64,000 nt of DNA from Onchocerca volvulus (Eukaryota; Nematoda; Chromadorea; Rhabditida; Onchocercidae). The position numbers were made by a program, and so were the translations under genes. Shown in pieces: positions 11,519 through 24,168 of the stretch (position 1 is the stretch's first letter; the number at the start of each line of letters is the position of its first letter). Location of the stretch: positions 13,491,460 through 13,555,459 of the forward strand of contig HG738140.1 of NCBI GenBank assembly GCA_000499405.2. The letters run 5' to 3'. Below the pieces are notes generated by a model. It worked only from the letters and a program-made list of their open reading frames with translations. It searched no databases and was not told the origin of the DNA.

Positions 11519-13480
11519 GCAGAAGAATGTGATAATATATGGATGCAGTTCAGTTACAGCTAGAAAAAGATGTTGGCAATCAGAATAATAAATATGAAAT
11601 ACAATCAATGCTTTTCCGTTGCAAAAGAATGACTTTTAATATTTAATGCTATAAAAAATCACAAAATTACACACCAAATGCAACCATAACAAGAATTTCC
11701 ATGAATAACTTTATATTAATAAATAAATATAAAGGTAATCAGAGGTAATTAAAGATAATTAATACATTAATAAATAATTAGCAAATTGGAGATAATGCGA
11801 TAATCACTTTGGTTTCGATTCGTACAAATGATAAGTGTTTTAACACTACTCTCAATAGAATTCTCAAATTTTGAAAGAAAGGAAATAAGAGTTGGAAAAT
11901 ATTGATAGATAGCAATCTCTGATTTGAAATTTCTATTATTTTATTTAAAAAATAAATTTATAAGAAATGAAGATGGAATGGTAATAATTTTTTTTTCAGT
12001 GTTGAGAAAAGCGATCGATTCAATTGTTTTCTAAATATACAAATGAAAGTTAAATTCACAGCTGTAATTTGGAATAATATTTTAATATATTTCCATGAAA
12101 AATGCTAGGGCTAAAACAATGAAACTTTTTGTTGACATATTCTCTCTCGAAAAAAAAAAAAACAGAAAAAAATCGATTTGTTCAACTGTCCACTCAAATA
12201 TCATATATAAACAAATAGATCGATTCTTCGTATAAATAGATTATGGATAGATTATAGATAGATTTTTCTTTACTCTCTCACTTCCATTTAACTTTTCAAC
12301 CGAGATTAACTAATCACTTAGCTAACAGTAAGGTTTCTTTTCATTCAAATGAATTGAATTATTTGTTTTTCCAAAAAAGCCCTTTTAATAAATCCTTTCA
12401 ACAATTTCATGCATATTAACGTAATATATAAATTTGACTTACGTAAAGGTTGCTTCTTAAGAATTGAAAATATCTAAGGGAAATGCTATGAATAATAAGC
12501 AAAATAAATTATTCGTCCACATTTTTTTTTTTGTTATTATTGTAGAAAAATTAGTATTTTACATTCCATTAATTCTGCTTTAAAATCAAGATAATTCATC
12601 ATTTAATTGCTTTATGTTTAAGGAATTAACGCATATTCGAATTTTCTAGAAAAAAATGAATAAACTTTTAAAAGCTCTTGGCCAATTACTTTTTTCTGTC
12701 ACATCATCTTGCGTAACAGAATCAAATGAAGAAAGGCAGCTTTCTTCGGTTCAGCTCTCTCAAATTCTCAGTTATTCAAGCTAATAAATTGAAAAATTTT
12801 GAAAAGTTCTGTCAATCACAACAAATTGAAAATGATCGGCATCAAAAGCTGATATAGTAACATGGAAAAGAAAATAAGCGATATAAGTTGAGGAAAAAAT
12901 GCGATGGTCAGTTGTGCCACTTCTTCGGTTATATTTTTTCGATCAAGAATTGCATTTTACACGACTGGAAGTAGCTTTTTGATTTCAAAGCGGATCTTTT
13001 GAAAAAAAAGGATGATGAAAAAGGAGACGAGGTCATACAAAAGAAGACGAATATCATAGAGATGAAGACGATGAAAATTCGTTGAAAATGACAGCAAAAA
13101 AGTCGTTTCAATATTTTTCAATAATCTTGATAAAATGGGAAAAGAAGAATTTCGATTAATATAAAGTATAAATGTCAAAAATGAAAACTGCCAAAAAATT
13201 TGTGACTTCAATTCCCTCAATTTTTTAACATAAAAATTACATGAAATGGCATGCCATACTAATGAACTTCTGAATTCCAATTTTTTCTTCTAATCTCTGA
13301 TTTTTTTTTTCTAATCTCTTTAAAATCATCAAACCTTAAATGTTTACAATTTACTGAATCATGCCTGTTTTTGCTTTTATCATAAAACAAAATCAATTGA
13401 AATGGAAATGAAAAGAGCAAAAGTTTAAACATCAGAGAACAAATAAATATATAAAATTATCGTAATGAATATGTCGCAAT
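11519..13480. other. Intergenic
   Basis: Mostly low complexity. About 13016-13158 on the plus strand has a lysine/glutamate/aspartate-rich open frame (KRRRGHTKEDEYHRDEDDE...) without a start codon or convincing acceptor. The minus-strand frames at 12929-13280 overlap it and look like its shadows. Nothing here is called as a gene. Confidence 0.5.
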
Positions 13481-15786
13481 TTAATTCATACTATTCAATT
13501 TCAAATACGACCATTTATACAAATGACGTTTTACGATGCTGCGTGCTCCTTTGCTGTAGATGAAATGAATAGTTGGCAATACAGCACAGATGAGAATTAA
13601 GCAGCAATTGTTGAAAATCCTCGATGGAATATTGATGCTTTCGCCAAAAATTTCAAGCAAAACTGATGGCAAAAAGTTGAAACTAATAATTCCAATTTCC
13701 ATTATACCACAATTCCATGCAGCTTGAATTAGCATCGATCGTTCATAATGATTTGTTTTTTTTGCATTCTTGCGAATTACTGCACGTGTTTTCGTAATTC
13801 CTAAACAAAATGATTTAACTTAGCAATGAGGAATAAGCTAGGAGAGAAGCTTTAAGAATTAAACAAATTTCGCTGCAACTTTTCAAACTAACTTTGAAAT
13901 AATCAATAAATCTTTTTATTTGACAATTTTATTATGCAAGAACGAAATAATTTAATTTAGTGATTGAAAAACCTTGACGTTTGCGACGTATGCTGAAGAA
14001 CATTGCAATATACAAGACGAACATTGCATTAGGTATGAATAATGTCCAAAAAAAACGAATTCTAAAGTATAATAGCAAATAATCATCATTAACGATTTTC
14101 CGATTGAAACTTAGAGCAAAGAAATGAAAAGCAATTAGCTATTGTGGTGGAGAATTTCTGTTTATCATTAAATTTTTTGAAACATTTTTTAAGATTTATT
14201 GATACTTTAGAATTATATGAATGCAAAAATAATCTTAGAATTTGATTACCTGAAACTTAATTTAAAAATTGCTAAAATTCGAATAAAATAGTATTAAAAG
14301 TTAACCTCCACCAAGTCAGTCCTGCATTTAATTCGAAACAATTCTCTTCCCAAATCAATTCCCAAGCAAGAAATTTTCTGGTACAATAATAAAAATCGCC
14401 AATTGTGACCGCTACAAATTTAATCTCATAATATCAAAGTGCTGAGAAATTTGATAAGATGGTAAAAATTGCAATTTTGAAATGTACAAAATGCTAGGAA
14501 AATAGATAAAAATTAAAGGAATTTAAGCATGAATCAGTCTGTGTCAATAAAAATAGGATTTCCAAAACTTGATTTTAGTCATTGTAGTATAACGATGACA
14601 CAATTAAATAGCGTTAAAAGATAACAAAGTATTATTCCGAAATATCGACTGAGGCAAACATTAAATGATAGGATGCTTATCCAGAAATTATTTAAAGAAC
14701 AATAATCATTATTTGAAAGAAAACATTTTGATCATTTTTTGAGAAATTCAATGAATCATACCTGAAATTGACAACCATATGAAAGTGATTAGAAAATAAA
14801 GTCTTGTTGTCTCGAAACAAGCGTTGTATTTTGGTAAAACTAATACCACAAAGCGATAGAATGTCATTAGAAATGAAAAATGAAAAACGCCAAAAAATGG
14901 AAAAATGATGAAAGTTGAGGTTATGCGATTAATCCATGTCGTTTCATAAGCTGAAGTAGAAGCAAATTAGCTAATTAAAAAATTTTTTTTCATTTATTGC
15001 AATGAAAATATTTTAATTTAACAATCTTCAAGAAATTTCCTCACAAAAAAGTGAACACTTTTGTTAACAACATTTTACAGTGCGTATTTTAAAATTTTTA
15101 CTGTAAATTTTTGAATTATTGACTGTTGCTTTCCAAGTTTGCGTTCTGAAAGTATTTGATATAAATCATGTACATAAAAACCGACTTTATCATTTGTTAT
15201 TATTAAACAGGAAAGTTTCCTCGAGAAAAGTTTCCATATGGAAAACTACTGGTTTCAATAATAATTTCATGTTATTAAAGTAGTTATATAAATAAAATTT
15301 AAAAATTGAACATATTTACTTCTTATTATCAATAATCAATTCGTTCTTCACAATACATCACTTTTTGAAAGAATTTATTCAAGCAATTTAGCTGAATGAT
15401 CGAATTTTGTTTTAGAGTAAATATATCTATGGAAATAAATAAAACAACTTACCGAATGAATCGCTTGTGGTCTGCAATATTTCAGGTAATATAACAATTA
15501 TTTGTGGGAGAAAAGCCATCAAATTAGAAATAATCAAATGTAATGTGATATGAACAAATGCACGCTTGTAATGATTATCTTTTCCTCCACATAATAATGA
15601 GATAGCCATTAGTACATTACTGATAATACCGTACAGCAATGATATGATAAAAAGTAGAGCTGCTATATATTTGATAATCATATGCTGCTCATCTCTTATG
15701 TCAAACACATTTGTCACATTTTCTTCATGACAAATTACAAATAATATTGAAAATAATACAATAATAGAGCATGAACGAATAGCCAT
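13481..15786 (-). CDS. Seven-transmembrane receptor, nematode chemoreceptor-like
   Basis: Five exons join in phase: 15453-15786, 14762-14950, 14306-14411, 13973-14061 and 13481-13800, giving 1038 bases and 345 residues. The first donor is a consensus GTAAGT. I chose the start at 15786 because the protein then opens with a signal-peptide-like stretch (MAIRSCSIIVLFSILFVI) and an NVT glycosylation site; the frame stays open upstream to 15942. Seven hydrophobic segments fall near residues 39-64, 75-98, 119-146, 161-177, 213-233, 262-285 and 298-318. FYRF stands where the DRY motif usually lies. The loop after segment 4 has two cysteines, and segment 5 ends IRRKRQ. This pattern fits nematode serpentine receptors of the Srx/Srsx type, but the ligand and exact family are unknown. 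It sits alone in the palindrome spacer. Confidence 0.85.
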
Positions 15787-17543
15787 TCTGTCAACCGCTT
15801 CGTAAATTTTAGTACAGTAAAAACGCAAAAATTTCAATTGCTCTGAAGTTTGAAGGCCTGAAATGCAAGCTATCGAGGATTGTGAGTTCGAATCCCGAAA
15901 TAGTGAATGCAAAATGGATGATGGAAATTGATTAATATTCACGGAGAAGTAATAATTAGAACTTTAACTGTCGCAGAAACTACTAATTTCAAAATCATTG
16001 CTGTCGTTATTGCTATCATTCATTCATTGGATGAAATGTTTAACTACTTTATGAGCTTACTCTATCAATTTATGAATTAACTTCAATTCTAAAAATAATT
16101 TTTATGAGCTTACTTTATTAACTTATGAATTAGCTTCAGTTCTAAAAAAAACTCAATTTGCGTTGTAACTTCTTATTTTTCTGACATAAATCTTTCAGAA
16201 ATGACTAACAATTAATGCGACATAAAGCAAAATTAATTGAAAACAACCATTCAAGTACGGTATGAAGAAATTTGCACAAAGGTTTGCATTTTCAATATTT
16301 TCACGTTTTGATTGCCATTACTGCACCTGGAAATACTCAAGTACAATTTTTATGAGGTCGACTTTGAGTTGATTTTGCTCTTTCAAGCATTAATAAATAT
16401 TGACTACTAATTTGTAAAGTTCCAGACGTAAGTTTCTGCATTGTGTACTATTCCAAAATACCAGCTGATTCTTGGAAATATCTTTAAGAAATTTAATATC
16501 AATCAAAAATTTCTATGCTACAGTAGTCAATGTATTTTCTTCATCGCTCATTTAATAATACTCAACATTCGTTCCCTATATTTTTTTATCTTTCAGAGTT
16601 AAATATCTATTTTTTATCATCTTTATCCACTGTAATGTTTCGACATACATTGTTGAACAGAAAGATTATTTTAAAATTATTACAAAATCACAATTTAGCA
16701 ATCTGATTTCATAACAAATTTATCTTCAGATACTCAGCATAATCAATTATGTTATTGCAATATTATTACTTTTTATAATAATGATAATAAATCATCATAT
16801 TTTTACATCATGTCGTTAAATAATTCTCGTAAAGCATTTTATTTACGCCTGAAGATTAATATTACGAGAACTATTACATTTCTAATAAGAAGTCGCAACA
16901 TATACGTCTCCTGCAGGAATTTAAGATTCTTCTTCAAATGTTCCATCTATTTCTTCGCTAGTTCCAGATTCTCACGATAGCGCTGCACAGAATCACAAAG
17001 ATACAGATGCAATTTTATTTCATCAGGCATTACGATAATTGAATTATGTTTATATGCAAAATCATTGCTTTATGAAACAAAATTATAGAAATATGTTGGA
17101 AACGATTTCAGAATGAATTCCTTTGCATTCAATGATTCTGAAGTATCAGCAAATTTCTTTCATCCTATTCATGCATCAACAATCTTCGTGGTGAAAGAAT
17201 CAATGCAAGTGGTACAACAAAGTTGAAACAACTCTGAAATATCAGCTCATTATCGGAAAATTATCAAACATCGAATATTACATTATTAGGGCATATCAAA
17301 TATGAATTTTTATTTTCAATTTGCCATGCTTAGAAAGCGGATTCTTGATTAATTCGATCAGTTATATTTTTACTAAAATGCTTTTCATCAAACACATGCA
17401 TATTGCTGGAAATTATTTATACCATTTAGAGAAATATGTTGCTAAGAAATTTCTCAATTCGAAATGAAATTAATTGAAATAATTAGATGAGAAATACAAG
17501 CAGATTTACTGATCCATTTTAACATTTCATGCAAAATATTCCT
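15787..17543. other. Intergenic with one coding-like stretch
   Basis: On the minus strand, 16839-17030 reads MPDEIKLHLYLCDSVQRYRE..LAKK, then an in-frame TAG at 16947-16949, then MEHLKKNLKFLQET and on to a TAA. The heptad-like charge pattern suggests a coiled coil and the frame is also open upstream to about 17068. It may be a pseudogene exon. A tRNA-like TTCGAATCCC motif near 15887 does not fold. Nothing else is seen. Confidence 0.4.
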
Positions 17544-17780
17544 TCATTCGCAATGTAGCGATAACTTTTTACAACTGCGATCGGTCGCATTAGCAAAATA
17601 TGCATTAAAACTTGGATTCCATGGTAAAAAGTGACTTTCCATTATAGCATTGCAAGTAAGTAACCTGTATTCCAAGAAGCTTTGAATGAAGGATTGGTAA
17701 TGAAATTCACCATCACAATATAAAAAAAAGCAATTGTGGGACCATTTTTTAAATGAAATAAATGTTCCTTGCAATATCAT
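17544..17780 (-). pseudogene. Relic of a receptor last exon
   Basis: At the DNA level it resembles the last exon of the receptor at 13481-15786. AAGCTGCATGGAATTGTGGT there corresponds to AAGCTTCTTGGAATACAGGT here, followed after a short insertion by matching ATAATGGAAA and CTTTTT-CCAT blocks. In the shared frame SFKASWNTG corresponds to MLIQAAWNCG. The frame then shifts, so no intact product is possible. I saw no further exons of this copy. Confidence 0.4.
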
Positions 17781-19042
17781 TTCTATATTTTGCGCGTTAT
17801 TAATTTATTCAAATTTGTTCTTTGGTAAAACACTTGTTGTCAACGAAAGGTATCAACAATCAAATCATTTTAAGTTTCAATTTCATCAATTTCCAAATTT
17901 ATTAAGCCAAAAATTGTCACAATGTTTACATTTTAATTTGCCTTGAATTGTTGCTATGTTTACATTTAAATTTGCCTTTCAGCTGATCAGTGCAAAAATG
18001 CATTGGAATTTTGCCATGTCTTGGCTAGAATAAGCTAGAACAATATAGTTTATTCGCTAACTTACAATTCTTATTCATTTCAATAAATTCATTATAATTA
18101 GGCGAATTTTCCAGAAATTTTTTAAAATTCATTGTTGATATTACTAGTATATTGAATGTTCAATGTTATTAAACTTTTAACAAATTATGCTTTTGTTGAC
18201 CCTTGAAAAAAAAAAAAAATGCCATTTCTAAATCAAAACTGAAATTGGTATCAGAAGTTTCATATCGTATCGTTCATCTTTCTTTGCAATAAACTTAGGT
18301 GGCAGTTTGGATTTCTAATCTGAACGATCCATTACTATGCAAATCAATGAAATCCTGATATTTTGATATCGGATAACTTTCTCCAGACCTACTTGATGTG
18401 AAATAGTGTCACTGCTTATTTTCAATTGTTTACAAATAATGAATATCGGTGATAAAAACTCACAATTTTTGTAAAATAAGAAAGGAAAAAAAAAATTTGA
18501 TAAATCAAGCGGATTCAAATTTCGTATCGTTTATTCACCTTTTTTTTTGCAATATATTCCGTACTTCTATTCATTTGCGATATAAACAACCTTCCACACT
18601 ACAGAAGATAGGAATGGCATAATTTTACTCTCGATAACGATTATCTTTATTTATGAGAATCTGTTGTTTTAAGATTTTTTCATTCATTTTATCATATTGC
18701 TGAAATTGCGAATTTTTCAAAATTAATCGTGAATGTGTGTGTTCTACCGTATTGAAATATCTTTACTCAAAAAACTGAGAAGATTGTTTCATTTCTGTTT
18801 TCTTTTTTAAAAGTATACCTGTATTATGTAATCAAAAGATTCTAACTGACATCTTTCACCTTCCATAGTTCTAAATCAAAAGGGCGTTTAAGGTCGTTTC
18901 GCTTATCGATTTTCGAACTAAACTAGGTCATGGTAGGAGTTATGAGTTTCGGACAGGAATATTTTATTGCCAAAAAAGATTTCAGCATCGTATTGTCTTG
19001 TCGTCGGATAGCTTTCATCTTTTATTCTTTTGTAGTCATGAT
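17781..19042. other. Intergenic, end of the palindrome spacer
   Basis: AT-rich. The short ORFs at 17734-17946 and 18315-18518 have no recognisable features. The GTATCGTT...TTTGCAATA phrase at about 18266 recurs at about 18526. No gene is supported. Confidence 0.5.
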
Positions 19043-19824
19043 GGGATAAGATTGCTTATTACAATTCCACACCAAACCTTCTAACTTACTATATATTCAT
19101 TTATATTTTCTTCAAAATCATAAATAAAAAATTTAAGGAAAATTTAAGAAACAGTTTGAAATTATTGAGCGCTAGCAAATATTCTGCTGCTTTTATGAGG
19201 TCTAATAAATATATCATGTATAATTTCTACATTCTTGATCAAAATTTTCCAATTATACTTTCTATAATAATGATGAATAAAATAAGTAAATTTATAAAAT
19301 TAATAAAATTAAAAAAGAAATTAATAAAGATCAATAAAATTGTTTCAATTATTTTCAAAAAAGAAATAAATAGATGTTAGTTAGCAGCAATTTGTACGTT
19401 AATCAAAATATCATCAGCTTTACGAGCATCAACAACCATCATTTTAATTTTGAAATTTTGAAATGAATAAGATTTCAGAAATTTAAGATTTAAAATTGAA
19501 TTATTGTAAATAAAATTTTCAAAAATTAGTCTTAAAATCAAATTCATAATAAGTAAGAATTATATTTTGTTTTTTATCTAAGTCCATCAATTCTGGTTTG
19601 AATAATTTACATCTAAAGCCTTTATTTTTATCATTTCGTGGAAGTCATAATAGGTAATTTTTTTTTATAAATCTGAAGAAATTTTCATAAAATCGAAATT
19701 TGAAAAATGAAGTTTTCAAGTTTCAAAAGTTCGAAAGTTCAAAACTTAAGGGGAAATTCATTTATCAAATCATTGTTATTTCTTAATCAGTATGTCATAA
19801 TCATTTTATAATGTTCAGATAAAA

Positions 19825-20689
19825 ATGGATTTGGATTATTCGAGATGGTTTTGCATTTGTCAATCGCCGAACGGTTTTATGTTGTTGGCCAGCTTGAAGA
19901 TTGTTTTTTTACTGTTCATGCTGCCGTATTCCATTATTTATATTACTCTGCAAAATTTCAAAGAAGTTGCTTTTTACAATATTAACTAAAATATTGAAAT
20001 ACACGTAGTCCAATGATCTTTGATTTGTTTTCAAAATAAAGAAAGTATCGAACCATTAAAAAAATAATGCTGGAATGGTATCACTGATGATGACAAAAAA
20101 TTCGGAATTAAAATAGAACAAAATTTAATTTCAAAATTTTCAGTATTATGATATTCTATGGTACGTGGTGTTATTGATATTGATAAGCATTATCTATTTT
20201 TTAATATCCGCAATTTTGATTCTTGGAGTTTACAGATATAAAGTAATTTGCTCATTTATTTATTTGCTTATCAATTTACTTATTTAACGTACATTTGTTT
20301 GTTTGTGGCACTAATTTGTCAATTTTTTAATTTCTTATCTTTTTAATTAGTAATTTGCTGAAATCTATCGATATATTCACAATCTTTGCTTATTTTTTAC
20401 CAAATAAATCGAATTTCAGGGAATTTCTACTCATTTAACATTACTAAATCGAGCAATGTTTGTCATTTTTTTTCAAGCATTTGGCGCTTCCATCACAATT
20501 TCTATCACATTATGTTCAAGGAAGTACTTTAATGAATCTATCACTGGAACAAACTATCAGGTTGATACGGAATTCCGATTCGATATCGGTTCTATGAATG
20601 TAATTACAGCATCACGGAAATTCACTTACGGAGATTTGATTACGGTAGATTTCTCTGAGGGATTGATTGATTCTGTTAATGAATCTTAA
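19825..20689 (+). CDS. LAPTM4-like membrane protein, right-arm copy
   Basis: Exons 19825-19965, 20144-20242 and 20420-20689 (141, 99 and 270 bases) join in phase 0 to give 169 residues. Acceptors are TTTTCAG and AATTTCAG; the exon 2 donor is GTAATT. The terminal 77 residues are identical to the left-arm copy. There are three hydrophobic segments and then a hydrophilic tail containing NES and TGTNYQ, ending DSVNES. The fourth segment and the YIEAYKR-type tail of the gene at 27341 are absent. A further exon beyond an ACG/GTAGAT donor is conceivable but was not found. Homology with the more typical gene at 28489 is the main reason for the family call. Confidence 0.65.
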
Positions 20690-22312
20690 TTTCATTGTAT
20701 GATTATTTACCCTTATTGCTTCGATGAAACGAATAATGCAATCCGATCATCTTTGTTCATATAGTAAGTATATAGATGTAAACAAGCCATTTTCATCTTT
20801 TTGTTAATAGTTGGTATCATAAAAGCGTTGCTATAAAGTATGATAAAATTTGATGAGTAAAGAAATCCGAATATCATGATTGAGTCACTGGACAAAAAAT
20901 TTTAAGGAAAATAATCAGCGTATTCACTAGATATCTGAAAATCTGAAACATCTTACATCGAACAGAATGATGAAGAAAGAATGAAGCCAAATTTTTTTCA
21001 AAGAAAATGAAATATTGAAAAGATTCCGGAATAACACAAAAAATTGACTTAATCCAAGTTTCCTCGAATGCTTCGACAATCTCTACACTATTCAGATGAT
21101 ATCTTAGCTATACATAAATCCTTCGACCATTCACAAAAAAACTTTAAATTCTTAAAAGACCATACAGAACATGGCTTAGCTAATTATATATTAGCTAAAA
21201 AAGGCAGCCTTAGTTACTCAACAAATATTTATCAATCTTAAGAGTGTGAGAAACATACTAAAGTGAAATGAATACAAATACTTAAAACCGAAACAAATCT
21301 TTGAGCCACAAAACTTTGACCGTTCATAATTTCATGAAATGTATCGATGATTTCATGATTATATGTATATTCAAATATTGCCGAAAGGCAAAATTGAACA
21401 ATTTGAGAAAATAAATGGTAAAATAAAATAAAACTTCTCATTAGCAATAAAATTTTTGAATATTCGATGCTTCAGGTTGAACAATTTCGAAGCAAATACC
21501 ATTTGCTATCCATTCCACATTATGAATTTGTCCTGTGATTTTTCCGGAAGCGAAATCGACATTGATGAGCAAAAAATTTTGAATTTTTAATGTAAATGTT
21601 GGATAATGATCACCCCTCATAGAAGAATAATTTAAAAGAGCCATGAATTCGATTTTACTTTCTTTTCACTAAAATTTTCATCAAATTTGAGTATTTTGAA
21701 AAATACTGCAAATATTCTTCACTGAATTTCATGATTTCCTATTATATTTCTCTTAAATTTACGCTTTTGAAAGTGAAATATTGCGAAATAATTCATAATA
21801 TTCATCAAATCGCATCTTTCATAAATCAAAAGTTTTTGGTCGCTTAATTCGCAGCGTTCTCCTATTTTTTGGTGTAAGTTCAGCTCCTGCTTGAGTTTTC
21901 CCAGCGAATGTTCCATCATCTTGAATAATATCAGAATTTTGTGTCTGTGCATTGAATATTGTTCATCCTTTTTTTTTTTTTTGATGATTATAATCTTGCT
22001 GTGTAAAATTTTCTCCTGTCAGCTCCTCTTTTTCTGCAATATCCAGAGCCATTCCAAAACAAAGCATGAAATAGTAAAACATGTAAATTATCGATTAAAA
22101 TTATGGAAGACTTTTCATATTCAATTTTTATTCAAATTAGATAAAATTGATAGAATCAATATTCTACATAACGAAGTATTAATTAAACAAGCGGGAAAAA
22201 ATTAAATTATTTAATTCATCAGATTAAAATTAATTTATTAGATTAAAAAGCCAATGCATAGCTCTTTGTTAATCCATCATGTTATCGGAATCTTTTCCGA
22301 AGATGATCTTGA
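20690..22312. other. Right-arm intergenic DNA
   Basis: Mirror of 3454-5165. Open frames at 21441-21644, 21719-21952 and 21891-22205 overlap on both strands and are mutually exclusive. One minus-strand frame here reads GTFAGKTQAGAELTPKNRR before a stop and looks coding, but it is interrupted by a TGA after a 14-base poly-A run. I do not call a gene. Confidence 0.4.
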
Positions 22313-22724
22313 ATAAATGCCAGAAAAGATGAAGGAGTCCTTTATAACGTTATTATTCTGCGTAATGCCAGAAGTTATGGTGCGAATTGCTTCATGACAG
22401 GAGCAGTACTTAATGTCCAAACATTCGAATCAGATGGTTTCGAAGAAGATGTCGATTGGGCTATCTTTGTATTCATCAGTTTGTACGCTTCCTGATGAAT
22501 ATTTCGGGACTTCTGGAGGATGAAAGATGACTGATAATTCATTACTTATTTCAAAAGTCAGGTTCTTAAAAAAAATGTCGCGAAACTTTTAATATCCGAA
22601 TGTAAATGTAATAATGCTACCAAATGGCATTGAACAAATTCGAAACGAAACATTTGCAAGCCTAATGTTGCACAGTGTGTTTGAAGTGTTTCGAAAATTT
22701 CAGCGAATTCGCAAAACATATTGA
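22313..22724 (+). CDS. Coding-like segments, unknown gene (right arm)
   Basis: Segment 22313-22495 is open for 60 codons and reads ...KDEGVLYNVIILRNARSYGA... then NVQTFESDGFEEDVDWAIF, with a possible GTATTC donor after IF. Segment 22593-22724 reads PNVNVIMLPNGIEQIRNE... to RKFQRIRKTY and a stop. Composition is unlike the low-complexity surroundings. I do not recognise a family and could not connect the segments. The copy at 3042-3453 is nearly identical. Confidence 0.3.
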
Positions 22725-22958
22725 ATGACGCAAAACATATTCATGAAATTTTCAAAAAAAGTGAAAAGTATTTTGTTTTGCAGTGATGAAGTTGTGATTT
22801 GAGCCATAATAAAGTATGAAATTCAAATCTCAAATTTCAACATTCATAAGAAATCCTATTAAAGCACCAACTTTGATTTCAAACCTACGGATTTGGGTGG
22901 ACAAATCTACTACACTTTGATCAAACAAAGGACAGTTTAAATAAGACAAAGAATGTGA

Positions 22959-23219
22959 TTGAGAGAGATTTCATCGTCATCTGCAATAAATTTCATTCTT
23001 GTTGATTTTATATTTCATCTGGTCATTCATCTATCTCCTTGCGCTTCTTTCATTCATGCTTTCCGCATCTTTTGGCTTTTCCGGTTGGCTCCTTTTGGCT
23101 CTTCCGCTTCTTTTGGCCTCTTACGCACTCAGGCCTGGATTTCCTCGAGGTCCATCGCTCTATCTCCAACTAATGGTCATGGGATATTCCACGTAATGGA
23201 ACTGCATGTCTGGAAATAA
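22959..23219. other. GC-richer island (right arm)
   Basis: Mirror of 2546-2806 with a few substitutions, including one that changes Cys to Tyr in one of the open frames. In a third frame the plus strand reads SWDIPRNGTACLEIKFSYIF but with a stop just before it. Function unknown. Confidence 0.4.
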
Positions 23220-24053
23220 AATTCTCATATATTTGGTACTTTGTTGATTGTCTTCAAACATATTCTTCCTCGTTCCAAACACATTCATCATTTATTAGGG
23301 AACTTATTTACAACCTTATTTGAACTACAGTAATCGATAGAGCTTATTAGGAGGCCTATTTGAATTACGGAAATAACATAAATAAACAAAAGAATAATAT
23401 TGAAAAGATGTATTGGTATTGGTAATCAAAAATTGGTTACATTCAAAATTAGTTTAAGTTTTCTAAACTTCCTTCCAAAATTTTGAATTTTTGATTTTTT
23501 AAAATCTTGTAAAAGATGGAGAAGAAAAATGATAAGAAGGTATTTAAATTGTTTCAAAAAATTTTTCTCCATTATAAATCTTACGGATGAATAGGATCTT
23601 GATCTCATTTATAGTTCATAATCGCCCAAGGGCCAATCGTGATAGAACAGTCTTGAAAAATTAAGCTGAAAATTTCTATTTGCGCTGTTATAATAATGTT
23701 GGAGATATATATTTAAAATTGAAATCTTATAGAGTGAATTTCCAAGAGAAACATTTTACTTACATTAGAAATTGGAATATCTGATATGACTCTTTCCTGA
23801 ATTCATAAGACAACGAGACATTTCAGGAATGCATGTATCGAAACGATTATTGGCGATGATTTGAATGATTTTTTTAAGCGATGATTTAAAATGATTCGAA
23901 AGAAGATCAAATCGATGATAAAGGATCAAGTTGATGAAAAATTCGAGAAGATTTGGGATTTTTACTAGTACCGGTTATCTTTAGATTAATTGTCTTTTCA
24001 CAATTTCTGAAATTCTTTAAATCGCTGAATTTTGATTTATTTGTACTTAACAG

Positions 24054-24168
24054 TATTTCTAATGCAACTTTCTGGATTAGAGAAACGAATTATTGCGGTA
24101 ACGGGAAATTGTTTTATGGTTATCGTCTGGAGGATAATGTAGCTTTGTTGGAAGGTCATAATGGATAA
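24054..24168 (+). CDS. Candidate terminal exon, unknown gene (right arm)
   Basis: Starts after CTTAACAG, encodes ISNATFWIRETNYCGNGK through ALLEGHNG and stops. Identical in frame to 1597-1711. It would need a preceding exon ending in phase 2. It is 1.3 kb downstream of the segments at 22593-22724 on the same strand, so one gene is possible. Confidence 0.3.

Noticed and set aside
15846..15902. tRNA-like stretch with GAGTTCGAATCCC T-loop
   Set aside because: The T-stem does not pair (two clear mismatches) and no A box or acceptor stem could be found; the stretch also overlaps the upstream extension of the receptor reading frame.
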